NCBI GenBank assembly: GCA_002261195.1
Contig: MVBO01000007.1
Span: forward strand, 165,447 to 229,446
DNA from: Bifiguratus adelaidae
Taxonomy: Eukaryota > Mucoromycota > Endogonomycetes > Endogonales
Direction of reading: 5' to 3'
DNA length: 64,000 bases
Shown: one piece after another, positions 22,596 through 36,170 of the stretch
Numbering within the stretch: the stretch's first letter is position 1
How the letters are laid out: each line of letters opens with the position of its first letter
Made by a program: the position numbers and the translations under genes
The notes under the pieces: model-generated
The model's input: only the letters and a program-made list of their open reading frames with translations
Database searches by the model: none
What the model was told of the DNA's origin: nothing

Positions 22596-22603
22596 TTTAT
22601 ATA
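22596..22603 (-). promoter_or_regulatory. TATA box of the GH32 gene
   Basis: TATATAAA on the minus strand, about 35 bases upstream of the ATG at 22561. The third secreted-enzyme gene in the window with an obvious TATA box. Confidence 0.5.
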
Positions 22604-22795
22604 CCAGCACAAGCCGGAAGATCGTGGGAAACCATGACAATATGCGGGGAATCGTCGGCGTGTGCTCGGTATATCCTAAAAAGGCAAATGACCTCACCAC
22701 GAGACGAAGGCGACAGGGGAACAACGTTTCCGGTTGGCTCTAGCATTGATGGTGAAAAAGAAAGAAAGCATCTTATCAGGGTCCACATCTCCGAA

Positions 22796-24015
22796 TTAGA
22801 TGTTCTTCGCATAGTGATGGATAAAGTCACCGACAGTCTTGGAAGCCTTGACGCCATCTTTTTCCCACATGTCCATATGCATGGCGCGAAGATCTACCCA
22901 AATCTTGTTTTGAGATTTGGATTGCTGATATAATTCCCGCATGTGATTCGCTGGTACAATCTCATCGCTGGTGGATGAAAGAAACAGAATAGGTAGGGAA
23001 ATGTGCTGAATGACATCCTTGGTTTGCCAGCGATTCCAAAGCGCGACTCTTGCAATATACGGATAAGGCGTATAGCGACCGTACAAGGCTTCGACCATGT
23101 CTTGTATGGAGAGAAAAGTATTCTCTAGAATCAGACCACGGACCTGATTGTCTGGTATGGTAGCCAGGGCATGCAAAAGGTAAGAAGCAACCGCACCGCC
23201 GAGTGAATGTCCCATGACAAAGATGGGCGCTCCGGGAAATCGTGATTGAGCATAATGCCAGATGCTCTCAGCATCCTTGCGTAATCCTCGCTCGGATGCT
23301 CTGCCAGTACTGTTACCGTACCCTCGATAACCTATGGCAACAATGGCCATCTTTGGCGAGAACTTTAAGATTTGTCGAAAAACAGGCAGTCGATGATACA
23401 TGTTTCCAGCGTTCCTGAACAAAAGATCAAGTCAAATCGTAGGATTTCACCAAGCAAGCTCACCCTTGAAAGTAGATCAAGACAGCTTCAGGACCAGTCT
23501 TGTCGAGAGATGCCAAATCGTTGCGTTGAACAACGATACCGCGCAGTCTTTTGCGATCTTGTGTTGTGCACTCGGCTTCAGTCACCAAGAGTCCATGAAG
23601 CTCTGTTTTGTAATCGTCCAACGTCTCTTGACGCGCTCCCAGTGGTATATATGATAGATAAATGAGCTTATTCTGAAAAGCTACCAAGGCGAGGCACTAT
23701 CTATCATCAGCATCCAGTTTCGACACTTGTGCCTACCTTGTAGGTATACAGCGCGATGGGAAGACCCGCCACTATGGCTGCTATGGTCGCGCCAGTGCTT
23801 AGCGGTCTGTAACTCTGCGCATTGTGATTGCTGGCAGGGAGACGATTGAGGATACTGCCGCTAAGGCGATCGTGCCTTGGCCGCGCAATGCTGGCAGTGA
23901 CGGCAAGCGACCGTGCCTGGGACGGCCAACAGCCCCTTCGAAACCCCTGGTCTCCGAGCCTCCACCTTTGCCCCGCAATATCCTTGTGCCATCCAGGACT
24001 GCGCCTCAACAGCAT
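22796..24015 (-). CDS. BEM46/ABHD13-like membrane-anchored alpha/beta hydrolase
   Basis: Three exons (24015-23737, 23672-23464, 23414-22796) make 368 residues without lesions. An N-terminal extension rich in Arg leads to one hydrophobic segment (ATIAAIVAGLPIALYTYK), then NKLIYLSYIP, typical of the Bem46/ABHD13 group. The hydrolase fold shows the oxyanion region GYRGYGNSTG, the nucleophile elbow GHSLGG, the acid in STSDEIVP and the histidine in RAMHMDMWE. Family members sit at the plasma membrane or ER and affect fungal polarity or hyphal growth; their substrate is unknown. The acceptor CTTTTCAG before NKLIY was chosen because it alone keeps the frame. Confidence 0.85.
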
Positions 24016-24110
24016 CCCATAGTCAGTGCAAGAAAGAAGTTCGGTTTACAAGGCAACTTCCATGACCTTTTACTCACAAAGCGCTATATACACTATCACG
24101 CAGTCTATGC

Positions 24111-24680
24111 TTAGCCAGAAGGGTTACTGTGCCTATAAACCTCATGGTTATGCAACCTTGGCTGTACTTGAGGATGGTTTTTCTGAAAGTAAGGATCGTT
24201 CTGACTGGCAGCGACATTTGTGTGCTTTGCGAAGTGAGTTTGCTTATCGCGAGCCTTTTGCTCGAGACTGGCTTGTCGTCTAGCCAGTTCCTTGGCTTCA
24301 GGCGTGAGATCCACTTGATTGTCAGATCCTTCCGAGGATTGCTCTTCGGATTCTTCATCCCTGCAACACAAGAAGTGATGTTAGTATCACTGCGTCTAAA
24401 ATACCGGTCTCTCGACAAGTGATTGGAGTGCTTCCGCACTGGAGTGGACCAAGGAGTTGCCCAGAGGGTGTTACAGGGGCAATTCATGCATATTGACTCT
24501 GCCATGAAAGAGCCGAGCCTCCGGTTGGCTTTAGGCCTCGCGCATGATAGCCGGTTACACTCTACGCTCGAATCACTTGTGCAAACGCCCGGCTAGCCCC
24601 ACCGGGGCATTGACGACAACTTACTTGTTCACCTTGAGTGGCACATGGTTCGGTTGTTTCATTCTTCGACCACCAGCCAT
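24111..24680 (-). CDS. Small hydrophilic protein of unknown function, two exons
   Basis: Exon 1 (24680-24625) encodes MAGGRRMKQPNHVPLKVN and joins in frame to exon 2 (24360-24111, starting DEESEEQSSEGSD), giving 101 residues. The protein is charged and predicted soluble, with a helical middle (LTPEAKELARRQASLEQKAR) and a C-terminus rich in His, Asn and Pro. I do not recognise the family. Good splice sites and the clean join support a real gene. The 264-base intron is unusually long for this window. It starts about 90 bases from the BEM46-like gene's ATG in the same direction, so a shared transcript is unlikely but not excluded. Confidence 0.55.
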
Positions 24681-25426
24681 CTGAGCCGGCGGATGACCAG
24701 CCTTCAAGTCAACGTCCGAAGTAGAGTTGATTTGCGAGTCCATAGGTCAATTGAATCAAAGGCAGAAGAGTGTTCAAGACGAGCACAAGAGACCGATCGT
24801 GAAAATCCCCACGCTTTAAATGGCTGGGCATGTGACCCCACCACGCTTTTCACAGGGGATCGCTCCGTCATTTTGACGGCAATTGGATGAAATTACATGT
24901 CCTACTGAGATATATGATGATAGCCATGTTCCGATGCTCCGTATGTGCAGACAGTACTCTTGACAGTCGTCTCAACTAGCTGCTGTCAACGGCTTCACTG
25001 TATTCATGCTGATTGTGCATTGAATTGTGCACACGAGCCCATTGTGAAGTGTCATGCTTGACAGAAGGATCCGTGATCCCTACAAGGAGGGAAAGATCGA
25101 TCCATAAGTGAGGCTATGCCTTATTCGATCAAGATAGAGGTTGAATTGCAGCTTCCGTGGATCTCTTACACTCTTTCTTTGACCATTTCGGCGCAAGACA
25201 ATAATCAGCTTCTGTCTTGTAGTCTCTTGGATTAGATCATTCGAGCTATTATAAAGTGACTAGCGTCCAGTGACTCTTTCTAGCAAAGCATTCAGCCCCA
25301 TCAGTGGAAGCAATTGACACATGATCGCACGAGTGCCAGCATGCTTCTCAGGACAATGCTGATTTGACGCATACCAAAAAGGAAATCTGACCTGGGCCTC
25401 ACTTGTCTCTTGTAAAAGCGTTCCTC
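24681..25426. other. Intergenic region between divergent genes
   Basis: About 750 bases between the ATG of the small minus-strand gene and the ATG of the SDT1-like gene. It must hold the promoters of both. No ORF of substance, RNA gene or repeat was recognised. Confidence 0.4.
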
Positions 25427-26513
25427 ATGACCGTCCCGACAACACAGCCAACGTCCGAGGAGGAATCTGTCTTCTTCTTTGACTGCGACAACTGTCTATA
25501 TGTGAGTAGAGGCTCATGGCTGACACTGCGCTGCGTATCAGACTCAAAGGCCACTCTTACAGCACAAGTCGGCTGGTATTGCACACCTCATGGGGGAGAG
25601 GTGAGCAAAGGGCATGACGAATAGGTTCTAACATGATGACTGACACTAGCTGCATTCTAGAATCCAGGCATACTTTAAACGAATGGGATTTCCAGAGGAA
25701 AAAGGTATCGCTACATCCGCTTATGAGATATTGAAGCATTCAACATGCTGTATTAGCGAGGGTGCTTCATCAACGGTATTATCTTGACTATGGATTGGCT
25801 ATACGTGGGTTGGTAAAGCATCACGAGGTTGACCCCGTAGATTATGGTACGTTTGAGCGCACGCTCCAGTCATTGTTTGATTCAAGCATTCCTAGACCGC
25901 GAGGTAGATGGCGGGTTACCTCTTGAAGACTTGCTGAAGCCAGATCCAGAGTTGCGCAAGATGCTTCAAGAATTGAAGATGAAAAAATGGGTCTTCACGA
26001 ATGCTGGACTAGCAGTAGGCAATTAAGAGCAATCTTTACAGCACATTGGAACTGATGAGGAATAACCACAGCACGCAAAACGGGTCTTGAAGATTCTCGA
26101 CATTGAAGATCAGTTTGATGGTATCACCTATGTGGACTACTCTGAGCCAGACTTTTCGTGCAAGCCAGGTATATATCAACTTGTCCATCTCGAACGTCTC
26201 GAACGTAAAGCTGATGAAATCAGAACCACCCTACTACTTTCGAGCCATGAAAGAAGCCGGTATCAGCGACCATAGCAAGTGCTACCTTGTAGACGACAGC
26301 GCTGGCAACATTGATACAGCCTTTGTGAGTACATGTGATGAATAGGTGGTTAAATTGTTCATGTCTTCCCTTTAGAAACTGGGATGGACCACCGTTCACG
26401 TTGCCGATAACCCTCAACAATCGACCTTTGGCCATTATCAGATTGAAAACATCATTGACCTTCCCCATGTCCTTCCTCACCTCTGGGCGTTAGATAACCA
26501 TATAGAGCAATAG
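25427..26513 (+). CDS. HAD-family pyrimidine 5'-nucleotidase (SDT1/PHM8-like)
   Basis: Eight short exons: 25427-25501, 25563-25600, 25661-25704, 25757-25846, 25896-26014, 26072-26168, 26224-26324, 26376-26513. They join in frame to 233 residues ending at TAG. HAD motifs are present: FDCDNCLY (nucleophile Asp plus second Asp), FTNAGLAHAKR (motif II Thr) and YLVDDSAGN (motif III). The segment LHQRYYLDYGLAIRGL is typical of Sdt1/Phm8-type nucleotidases, which dephosphorylate UMP, CMP or lysophosphatidate and help salvage ribose and phosphate in the cytosol. Some exons are only 38-44 bases. The stop codon TAG is directly followed by an ATG in frame with the next gene. Confidence 0.88.
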
Positions 26514-26609
26514 ATGGTCTTGGTCCACTGTGGACTACAAAGAGCCACATTTAGCACATTTCGTACTCTTGCCAAACAAAAAGGCCTTCTGAAGCCTCCC
26601 AAACGCGTA

Positions 26610-27585
<976 letters not shown>

Positions 27586-27641
27586 GTTGAATAAAACGCG
27601 CAGAGAATAGTGATGTGGGTATATATTGCCAAATAATCTAT

Positions 27642-30600
27642 CTATATGAAACCTTCCCGGACATGCTCTTCCTCGAATAGAGCCTTACAATTATTAATAA
27701 GGTATTCGATGACAGTGTTCTTATTGTTCATGTCAATGAGGTCATCGGATGGGTTTTGGCTCCGCATGAGCGTCGGCCCAAAAATAACGGACAAGTTTTT
27801 GGCCGTCATGAGGTTCTCTGCAGATTGCTCACGAACACTAGAAAGCGCCCGTTAGACGAGCACAAATATGCGATGAGAGTGTAACCTACTTATCTAAATG
27901 CAGCATGAGACACTTAAGGGTGTCATAATAAGCCTTGGGCAGCTGATGAACAATCTCGTAAAACGTGGATAATTTGCCCTCGCCATTTTGCTGGCCTAGA
28001 TATAATGTTAGGAACGGAAATTGCCATACCCAATGGCCGCATTGTACATACCTGCAGCTTCAATGAATTCGGGATACATATCGTATGTCATCAATGGTAT
28101 CGGCAGCTCTCGCAGATACTGCTTGAGCACACTCGTAACAGCACAAATATCGTTGTATTCGTCGACATCGGCCAAGTCGGGTATTTCACCGCTCTCAAAG
28201 AGAATTTGGATGGAACGCATCTGTCCAGCACCGCCTGATTTACGATATATGCCTTCATAATCCATGCCGCGGACTTCGACGGCGTGAATGCACTGAGAGA
28301 CCAGAATGGGAACATCTCGTCCCTCCGATTCCACCTGGCGTTCAAGCTCGTTTCCAAACATGGACGCTAGCCTCACGTTAGCAACCTCCTCAGGAGACAG
28401 AACATGGCGCTTACCTTTATAGTAGCCGCTATCCCCGCTGCTAAAAGAGTTATCATTGAGATCTCCACTGCACACGGAAGGCACTTGGAAAGCACATTTT
28501 GCATGAACAACGAATCCACATCCTGCATATATAAGTAAATGCCTTGTTGCTCAATGTGAAGCAAAACTTTACCTTGACAGCGCAATTCGTTCAAACCCCA
28601 AATCTTCTCGTCACAGATATTACACTTGACGGGCCGCAAGAACGAGACTTGCTGGAAACGATGCGACTCGTTTGAAAGAGCTGCTTGGATTCCGACCTGC
28701 GACTGTTGTTGCCTCGCTGCTCGCTGATCCTTGCGAGATGGGCCAGAATATCCGTTTAGTGGTGTATAAGGTATGACTCGTGGGTCGCCAATCTCCGATT
28801 TGCCGCCTCCGGACTTATTGATGGTCTTGGCTCCCTTGTTGCGCTTAAACTTGAATATGGTCGGATTTTGGGTACCATTAAAGGAGTCTCGTTGAACAAT
28901 ACGTCGCACTGTACCAATATTCTGGGTCTCCGACGATTGCCGCACGTGACCTCCGATAAAGCCATCCTGAGATGTTCGCTCCAGAACGCCAGGGTGCCGT
29001 TTCGAAGCATCAGGTTGGTTCAGGAAAGACGTGCCAGCAATGACTGCTGCAGCTTCTCGCTCACGTTCGGTGACTCTCCGAGAGAGATCATTGTTCATGG
29101 TATTCAGCTCGGCATTTTTGGTCGTAAGCATCACGGTATCGTTAAGCGCATCGTCTCTGATCTTTGAAAGTCTCGTGGTTTCTTGTAAAATGAAATCTCT
29201 GTCGCCACGTAAGGATGCGATTTGCGTAAAGTATGACTGCTTGAGAGCTTCAAGTTGTTGTATAGTGTCGTTTGATGAATGGCTTTGTGATCGGGTAGAT
29301 ATTTGTTCCATGTCCGTCACCATCTTGTCTCGGATGGACTTCAATTCCGCAATGTTCTGCGACAATCTTGCCTGCTCCTCTTGAAGCACCCGAAGAGGTT
29401 CACCTTCGGCACCAGCTTGAGACGCCGCCAATTGTAATTTGAGCTGCTGTATAAGCTTTTCTGCCATCTGACGAACAGCAACTTCCTTGGAGAACTCTTC
29501 CTTTGCTCTGTTGAACTCATCCAATGCACGCCGACTGACGTCCTGTGATGAAGACTTAATTCAGAACATGCGGGTAATGCAGATGCTGCCATGCTCACCT
29601 TAATCTTGTTCAGTTGGCTCTCTGTGTCTTTGAGGCGTCCTTTGGTCGTCTGCAGCTCATGCTTGAGTTCTGCTATAACTCTTTGCGGATCATCTGGCGA
29701 TAACTGTGCTATTTGCGAAGCATTGCTAAACTTGCGCCTGGAATGAGGAGGCGGCTGGGGAAAGTCTTCCACCTCAATATCGCCGTAGCCGTCAATGGAC
29801 AGAGATGGACCCCGATGTTCTTCTTCGTGCGTATTCACGCCTTCGACCTCGTTGACATGGAGAGTGGATCCCAATAGCTTGGTCAAATTCGCCAACTCTT
29901 CAGAATCTTTCTCCCATGCGAATGAAAATGTCAAAGCCCCTCTTGGTTCCTCTGTTGCTTCGGCCTGCGAGGCTACATCGTGGACTGGGTCTGAATACAT
30001 GTTCAAAATGGTCGAATTGGATGGGTTCGTGGGCAATTTGGAGGCAATCTGAGACGAAGGGGCGTTGAGGTAGGAAGATGGATATGATTGAGGTGGCTGC
30101 AAGCGGTTATTGCGTGGTATGTCCAAAGACGCACTCCTATCCGTGCTCTGCACTGAGAGTTTGGTACTAGGCGTTTGGAAATAATCGTTAATGGCTTGCG
30201 TCTCATGCAATTTGTAAGTTGCTCCAGAGCTAGTGTCCCCAGGTGACGATGAAGGAGATGACTTTAGCGATCTTGTGGTCTAGACAAAGGTTTAGCAAAA
30301 TGCGCAATCAGTGCGCTTTACTTACATCAGATGGAAGAGAGGGAAGCGACTTATCAATGTAATTCTTGTATATGGGACTCGGTAATTGCGCCTTCTCGTC
30401 AAGACGGCGTTGTTTTTCCTCTCGACGGCGTTGCTTCTCCGCCTTGCGTTGCTCGTGGCATGACGTGCAAAAGATGCCCTAATACTTCATGAGCGCTATC
30501 CAACCCTAAGTTGGTATCGTACCTTGCTTGTCTGTGTGAACACCAAGTCCTCAATCTTGTTGTGGCAAAGTACGCATCTAAAGCAGTCTGCATGGTAAGC

Positions 30601-30963
30601 CTCGTCACCTATGCAGTGGTATTAGTCTACAACCTCCGCCGCCTATCCGTACGCACCTGTCATGATGGCCTCATCTCGGATAGGCTGTTTACAGATATGG
30701 CAGCTGTACGAGCAGTTCTCACAAACTGGGCTTCCGTCTGAGAGCAGCAGTAGATTAGAATCGCATTCAACCTGCTCTCCACACTTGTTGCACTTGAAAC
30801 TAGTCATCCGTTAAACCCACATGCTTCGCCATCCTCACTTTTCATACCATTCTACATGCCAGATGCCGTCTCCAAAGGCAACAACAGAACCTTCCTCTAT
30901 CAGGTTCCGACATCCCATACAAAATGGGCCCATTTGATCCTCCACATCGTTCTCCTCCTCCAT
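27642..30963 (-). CDS. LIM-LIM-coiled coil-C1-RhoGAP protein (fungal Rga type), one apparent 1-base insertion
   Basis: Ten exons: 30963-30848, 30799-30657, 30608-30523, 30478-30326, 30279-29599, 29542-28573, 28523-28415, 28366-28052, 27995-27890, 27837-27642; about 957 residues. Two LIM zinc domains occupy residues 15-125 (CMGC...HVECFKCNKC, CHICKQ...CFRCVLC...CTSC). A Ser-rich linker, a coiled coil (about 400-560), a C1 zinc domain (HRFQQV...CNICDEKIWGL...CGFVVHAKC) and a C-terminal RhoGAP domain with arginine finger GIYRKSGG follow. Such proteins switch off Rho/Cdc42 GTPases in polarity and wall synthesis. One extra A in the A5 run at about 28500 breaks the frame inside HAKC; four As would restore it. 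The 48-base intron 7 (28367-28414) contains no stop and could be retained. Confidence 0.88.
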
Positions 30964-31985
30964 GCTTATTACCAAAAAGTCGCACAAATCTTGCGATAGA
31001 ACAAATTTTAAGCTTTCTGTGGAGGAACAAGAGAGGATTATAGGCGGTGAAAAGTCGGAGTATATGCGTCGACGCAGTCATGAATGGAGTATTAGCGATG
31101 GAAGGTTGGTAAGCCATGCTGCATGGTGACATGACAATGCCATGGCCGGACTTTTTGCCTCGCGCTACCCAATCATCACACATTCATCTTCCTGCTCCAT
31201 TGGACTGGATGGACTGGAGCAAGCAGCACAAGCATCAATAGGACACTATGGATCGCCTTTGATATCCGTCCACTATATGACTCGTAACCTGTGCAAGCGA
31301 TGCCGAGCCTTGTGAACCCCGGTGATCAAATTGGACGGCCCTATTTGGGCGCCATTGTTTCTTGTTGCACTCGCCCTCATCTGTTACACTGCAGCAGTAT
31401 TGAAATGTCGATCATGACCAATCCTGTAAGGGCAGTGCTATTCTGGAAGATTTGACGTTCTATGCTTCCACGCCATCGTTCCTCGCACCGCGCCCGCAGT
31501 TTTGCACCTGCTACACCTCGCCCCTCCATTCCCAATAGCGCCAAGACCTCTGTACAAACAGTCAGATTCTAGAACACGCATCACGTTGATTTAATTTTCG
31601 CAGAAAAATGCACCACCCCAGGGGTCGCTCATATTGGATGTTCCAGTGGTGTGGAATCATTGTACAACTCATATGAAACGCCAAATGATGCATATGTGCC
31701 TTGTGCCTAGAACCAACCAGGACAACATAACCCACATTAAGGGATCATTGGCCAACGGCAAGTCTCCATATTGGATGAAATACCCACAATAAACAGCTTG
31801 TCACGTTCATTATCCATTTTGCAACCTGGTGTCTCGATCTACCGCTTCCTCAAGAGCACACCGTATGAACATGGCCAGCGTTATGATCAACGAGCGGCAG
31901 ACTGAGTGGTGAATTTCTATTTTGTCTACGTCATCAAAATTATCCTAGTGAAGGGAAGCGTAGTCGGTCTCTTTTACCCTGCAGC
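30964..31985. other. Intergenic region between RhoGAP and NDUFA12 genes
   Basis: About 1 kb separating two divergent genes, the longest gene-free stretch on contig 2. It holds their promoters. No RNA gene, repeat or supported ORF was seen. Confidence 0.45.
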
Positions 31986-32491
31986 ATGTCGACGATTGGA
32001 AGGACCATCAAGAACTTGATGAAAGTTGGCCCAGCCAACGCATGGCGTCAAATGAATCATATTAGTGACACTAAGGCTGGAACCCTTGTGGGTATTGATG
32101 CGCTTGGAAACAAGTACTTTGAAAATACGGTCGATGAATACTATGGTATGTATACTGCTGTGCATTGTCTAGTTGGTGTACTCAACTCTTGTAGGTCGTG
32201 AGCGATGGGTGGAGTTTGCAAGTGACAAGCATGCTGAGGCGTCCGAGATCCCTCCGGAATGGTAAGCTTGTCCTTAATCGCAATCAAACACTCAATGTGT
32301 GACTATATAGGCACATGTGGATGTCCAAGATGTCTCAGGAACCCCCGACGGCTATCGACCTCAACCGACCCAAATTCGAAATACCATTCACACCAAACCT
32401 CACTGGCACTCGCGGTGCCTATAAGCCATACAATACGATGCTACCAAAAGTAGATGCTTGGGAACCTTCTGTGAAGGCAAGGGGTCAATAG
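31986..32491 (+). CDS. Mitochondrial complex I subunit NDUFA12 (B17.2)
   Basis: Three exons (31986-32145, 32195-32261, 32311-32491) join to 135 residues ending at TAG. Family signatures: KAGTLVGIDALGNKYFEN, ERWVEFA, EIPPEWHMWMSKM and a C-terminal NLTGTRGAYKPYNT segment. The protein is an accessory subunit of the matrix arm of NADH:ubiquinone oxidoreductase. Length is normal for the family. Together with the IND1 gene at 52769-54020 it shows that this fungus keeps complex I. Confidence 0.92.
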
Positions 32492-32617
32492 AGGACATGT
32501 TTTAACGTATATCTAAAGCAGTCAACAACACGTGTGTATGTGGATCCAACATTATGTTTCCTTGAGCATATTACTCGCGACCAGATACATGCTGGTCAAG
32601 CCGTGCTTTTTGTTCAT

Positions 32618-34131
32618 CTAGTCAATCATTTTGTTGTCAATCGACGCTTCAATCTTCTCTGCTTTTAACCGTCTTCTCTTGCGTTCTGAACTCGTGTTCT
32701 TTCTATGCCGTCGACTCCGCTGATGCTGCTCCCACTCGTCCTGGCCATTGAGAACGACAGGCATCCCAGAATGATCGCGACAAATGTCGCACGTGATCTT
32801 TCGCCATTCCCGTATTTTGGTGGCATTGTCGCGATGATCGGTCGGTGTCAGAAGCTCAGAGGCGGATGGAAAGACGTCGGTCGGGTGAGGCATGTTTTCG
32901 CCAAATAAAAATGCCTCTGTGACTTGCCCGGCTTTGTCAACGACATTTTGGGAAAAGAGAGAGAGATCGGAGGCGTCCAGCGCATAGGCGTAAATGTTGG
33001 GGACGGAATCGGTCTTGATCTGTTGGCTTTGCAACACATAGGGTAATAGCTTTTTCCGTATCCATTGTACTTGGCGCTTCGCATAACGTCGCGTCGCACC
33101 TTTCATGGATTCGGTGCCTTGATCTTTAAGTTTGGCCAAGTCATCCAAGGATCGCGAGCTCTCGGAATTCTCTTGCGCACTCAAGAAAGCATCATATTCC
33201 TTGTATCCTATCGCTTGAAATATACCACGTTGATACGCATCATCAACGACCTTGTCTTGCCGAAGTGGAGTGCCTGCTCTGCCAGACGCAACGGCCCGTC
33301 GTAACTCGCGCAGTTCATCAAACAAGCCCATCTCAATCATTCTGTCTACTCTTGCATCCAATCGCGTATTCAATGCTGTCGGATTGGCATATAGCCACAG
33401 TAGCAGTCCACGATAACGAAGACGACTTGCTGGATCCTGCAAGTGCTGAGCTGCAATGAGATCACTGTGCCTTTGTCCGGTTTGGTAAAAGACCTGCAGA
33501 CTGCGCTTGATCTTCCGCCGGTCTAATGGGTGCCACTTGTTCGCCATGACTGGATCAATACGCTGTAATTTTTGATAGAGGTCAATGGTGCTAGTGTTTA
33601 GGATGGTGTCATCTTTGTCGCTGACTTGCTGTACGTCATTGTCAGACTCCTCCGTGGTGTTCTCTTCCAGCGGCGATGCCCTGCCTTGGTCGGGTTCAAT
33701 GAGGGTATCGGACCAAAGAAGACTCTGTATATAGTAGTTTGTGCCGCCCACTATAATGGGTATCTTTTTACGCGTATGCATATCCTTGATCTACGATTCC
33801 CTTACTGTCAATCCCGTTACCTCTGACGTACCCACCAATCGATCTGCATCCTTGACAAACTCACTGACGCGGTATTCTTGATCGGTTTCCAGAAATCCCA
33901 TCAAGTGATGAGGTATACCCTTTTGCTCCTTGGTGCTGATCTTGTTTGTAACAATATCCAAGCCTTTATAGACCTATTTCTCATTCGTCACACCTCCCAA
34001 AACATGGCTTTCATTTGACCTACCTGCAGGGAATCTGCATTAATGATCTCTCCGTTGAAACGCTTGGCTAATTCAACACCAAGCTCAGACTTGCCTACTC
34101 CCGTAGGCCCGAGTATGAAGACAGCAGACAT
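32618..34131 (-). CDS. tRNA dimethylallyl (isopentenyl) transferase, MOD5/TRIT1 type
   Basis: Three exons (34131-34024, 33973-33836, 33790-32618) give 472 residues. The enzyme adds an isopentenyl group to A37 of tRNAs reading UNN codons. Evidence: P-loop [32 protein letters not shown]-x-[17 protein letters not shown], the [13 protein letters not shown] segment, and a C-terminal C2H2 zinc finger (CDICRD...[10 protein letters not shown]) characteristic of eukaryotic members. Two in-frame upstream ATGs (34149, 34248) could extend the N-terminus, as in yeast where alternative starts set mitochondrial targeting; 34131 is taken because the P-loop strand starts immediately after it. It diverges from the ubiquilin gene with 91 bases between start codons. 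Confidence 0.92.
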
Positions 34132-34222
34132 GGTCCATAGACGCTGCATCCCAAAGAGGAAGTCATGTGAGTCCAAAACGGGCCATGACGTATCACCTTT
34201 GGCTGCTCTTCTTCCTTCTCTT
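34132..34222. promoter_or_regulatory. Short shared upstream region of MOD5-like and ubiquilin genes
   Basis: Only 91 bases separate the divergent ATGs. Transcription start sites and 5' UTRs of both genes must lie here or inside the opposite gene. No TATA box is seen. Confidence 0.4.
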
Positions 34223-35994
34223 ATGGCGCACGGTAACATCAAGGTCAAGATACGCCCTTCTCAGGGGCCGCTCTTTGACTTTGAATTTGACCCGTCGGAG
34301 ATGACAGTTTTTGAGTTGAAGGAACTCTTGGCGACGCAAATTGATGGAATCACGGCTGATAAGATGAGATTGGTATATAGTGGCAAGGTATTGAAGGACG
34401 ATGACCAATGCGACGCATATAGTGAGTGGCCTGCGGAGAGCTAATATTGGCCAAGATGTTGGGCTAACACGACTTAGATATTGGCACTGGACATACGATT
34501 CACCTCGTAAAGGCTGCTGCCAATAATGCCTCACAGCAAGCGGCTCAAGGCGTCGGACAAACAGGTTCAGGGCGCACTGCAAGTGGACTGTCGACGGGGT
34601 CTTCTGCTCTGCGTGGTGGCTTGACTGCCTCTAATGATACTCTTTCGAATAGTGCCTCATCACGACAGATGCCCCAACCTGGAGCCATGCGTGGATTTGG
34701 CGGAATGCCCAACATGGACCCGGAGATGATCCGGTCCATGATGGACAATCCTTTTGTTCAAAGCATCCTCGACAATCCAGGCAAGTCTCTACCTACCGCG
34801 ACAGAACGTCTGTGATAACACCAATCTTGGCAGAAATGATGCGGTCCATGATGATGTCGAATCCTCAAATTCAGTCCATGATTGAGCAGAACCCAGAGAT
34901 TGGGCATTTGATCAACGATCCTTCCTTCCTGCGACAAAGCATGCAAATGATGCGCAACCCGGAGCTAATGAGGGAAATGCAACGGAACAATGATCGAGCT
35001 CTTTCAAACATTGAGGTAAGATATCGCACCTGTGGTTTTGTCTGCTGAACAATATGACATTTAGGCTATCCCGGGCGGTTTCAATCATCTGCGGCGCATG
35101 TATAGCACCATGCTTGAGCCACTGGATGCGGCAACAAGACCCGGAGAGAATTCATCTGATGAAGCAGCCAATCGACGGATGGCCGAGCGTTTGAACGTTG
35201 TTCCCATGCCAGGTACTTAATATAGGCCATCACATGTTGACTATTCTAATAGTTCTTGCAGAAAATCAACCCAACAATCAAGCTTTGCCAAATCCGTGGG
35301 CGCCACCTCCCTCTCAAACGCGGAACCGTGCCACGTCTCCAACATCGAATGGCCGATCGCCGATCTTTACACCTGAGCATCCCTTTGCACGTACGTTCCG
35401 AGTCTTTCTTTATCTACTGATTCCCAACAGCCAACTGATATGCGTGCAACTAGGATTTTTATCTCCTAATAATGATACCGCTAATCAGGGAAGCTCACCA
35501 TCTTTTCTGTCGCCGCAGCAATTATCAGATCCATATTCTCAATTTGATGTGACTCCGTCAACCCAGGGTAACACGACGACAAATGAAGCGACACCGTTCT
35601 GGATGAATCCTGACGTTATGCGGGCAGCAGCTCAATTGCAGCAAACGATGATGCAGCAACAGAACAACAGTTTCGATCGCAGTGAGTTGGGTTTCCCACC
35701 TTCACCGCCATCGCCCTTTTTACAGCCCAGGTCCGCGCCCTTCAACCCCTTCGTGTCACCCGTGTTCAAGTGTGTAGCTAGTCTTTTGTATAAGCTCGAT
35801 GCTAATCTTACCTTCATCCTAGCCAACCTCCACCAGCCCCAACTCTTTCCGAACCACCGGAGCAGCGATTCGCCAGCCAATTAAGTGCCCTTTCCGATAT
35901 GGGATTTGTGGATTCTGCAGCGAATATTAGAGCATTATTAGCCACCGGAGGAGATGTCAACGCTGCTGTGGAATACCTTCTCCGTAACCAATAG
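34223..35994 (+). CDS. Ubiquilin (DSK2-type UBL-UBA shuttle protein)
   Basis: Seven exons: 34223-34421, 34478-34780, 34834-35015, 35065-35212, 35262-35390, 35454-35769, 35823-35994; 482 residues. An N-terminal ubiquitin-like domain (residues 6-75, [19 protein letters not shown]), Met-rich STI1 repeats ([36 protein letters not shown]), a low-complexity Pro/Ser/Gln middle and a C-terminal UBA domain ([20 protein letters not shown]) are in the classical order. It carries ubiquitinated proteins to the proteasome. Intron 2 (34781-34833) uses a GC donor (GCAAGT) with a normal AG acceptor; a GT donor giving the same frame is absent. Confidence 0.93.
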
Positions 35995-36170
35995 ATGATC
36001 CGATCTTTCCACGTGCTGCTTCTCGAAGATTTCCTATTCTGGAACCGCAATGATGTCTCGAGGCTTTTTGGCACTTCGACGATAGACCAGCCCTCTGTCT
36101 CTCGCTCTGTCTCTACACATTGCCCCTCGATAGACACTTTGCGCTTCGTTCTTGACGTGCGACCAGTATC

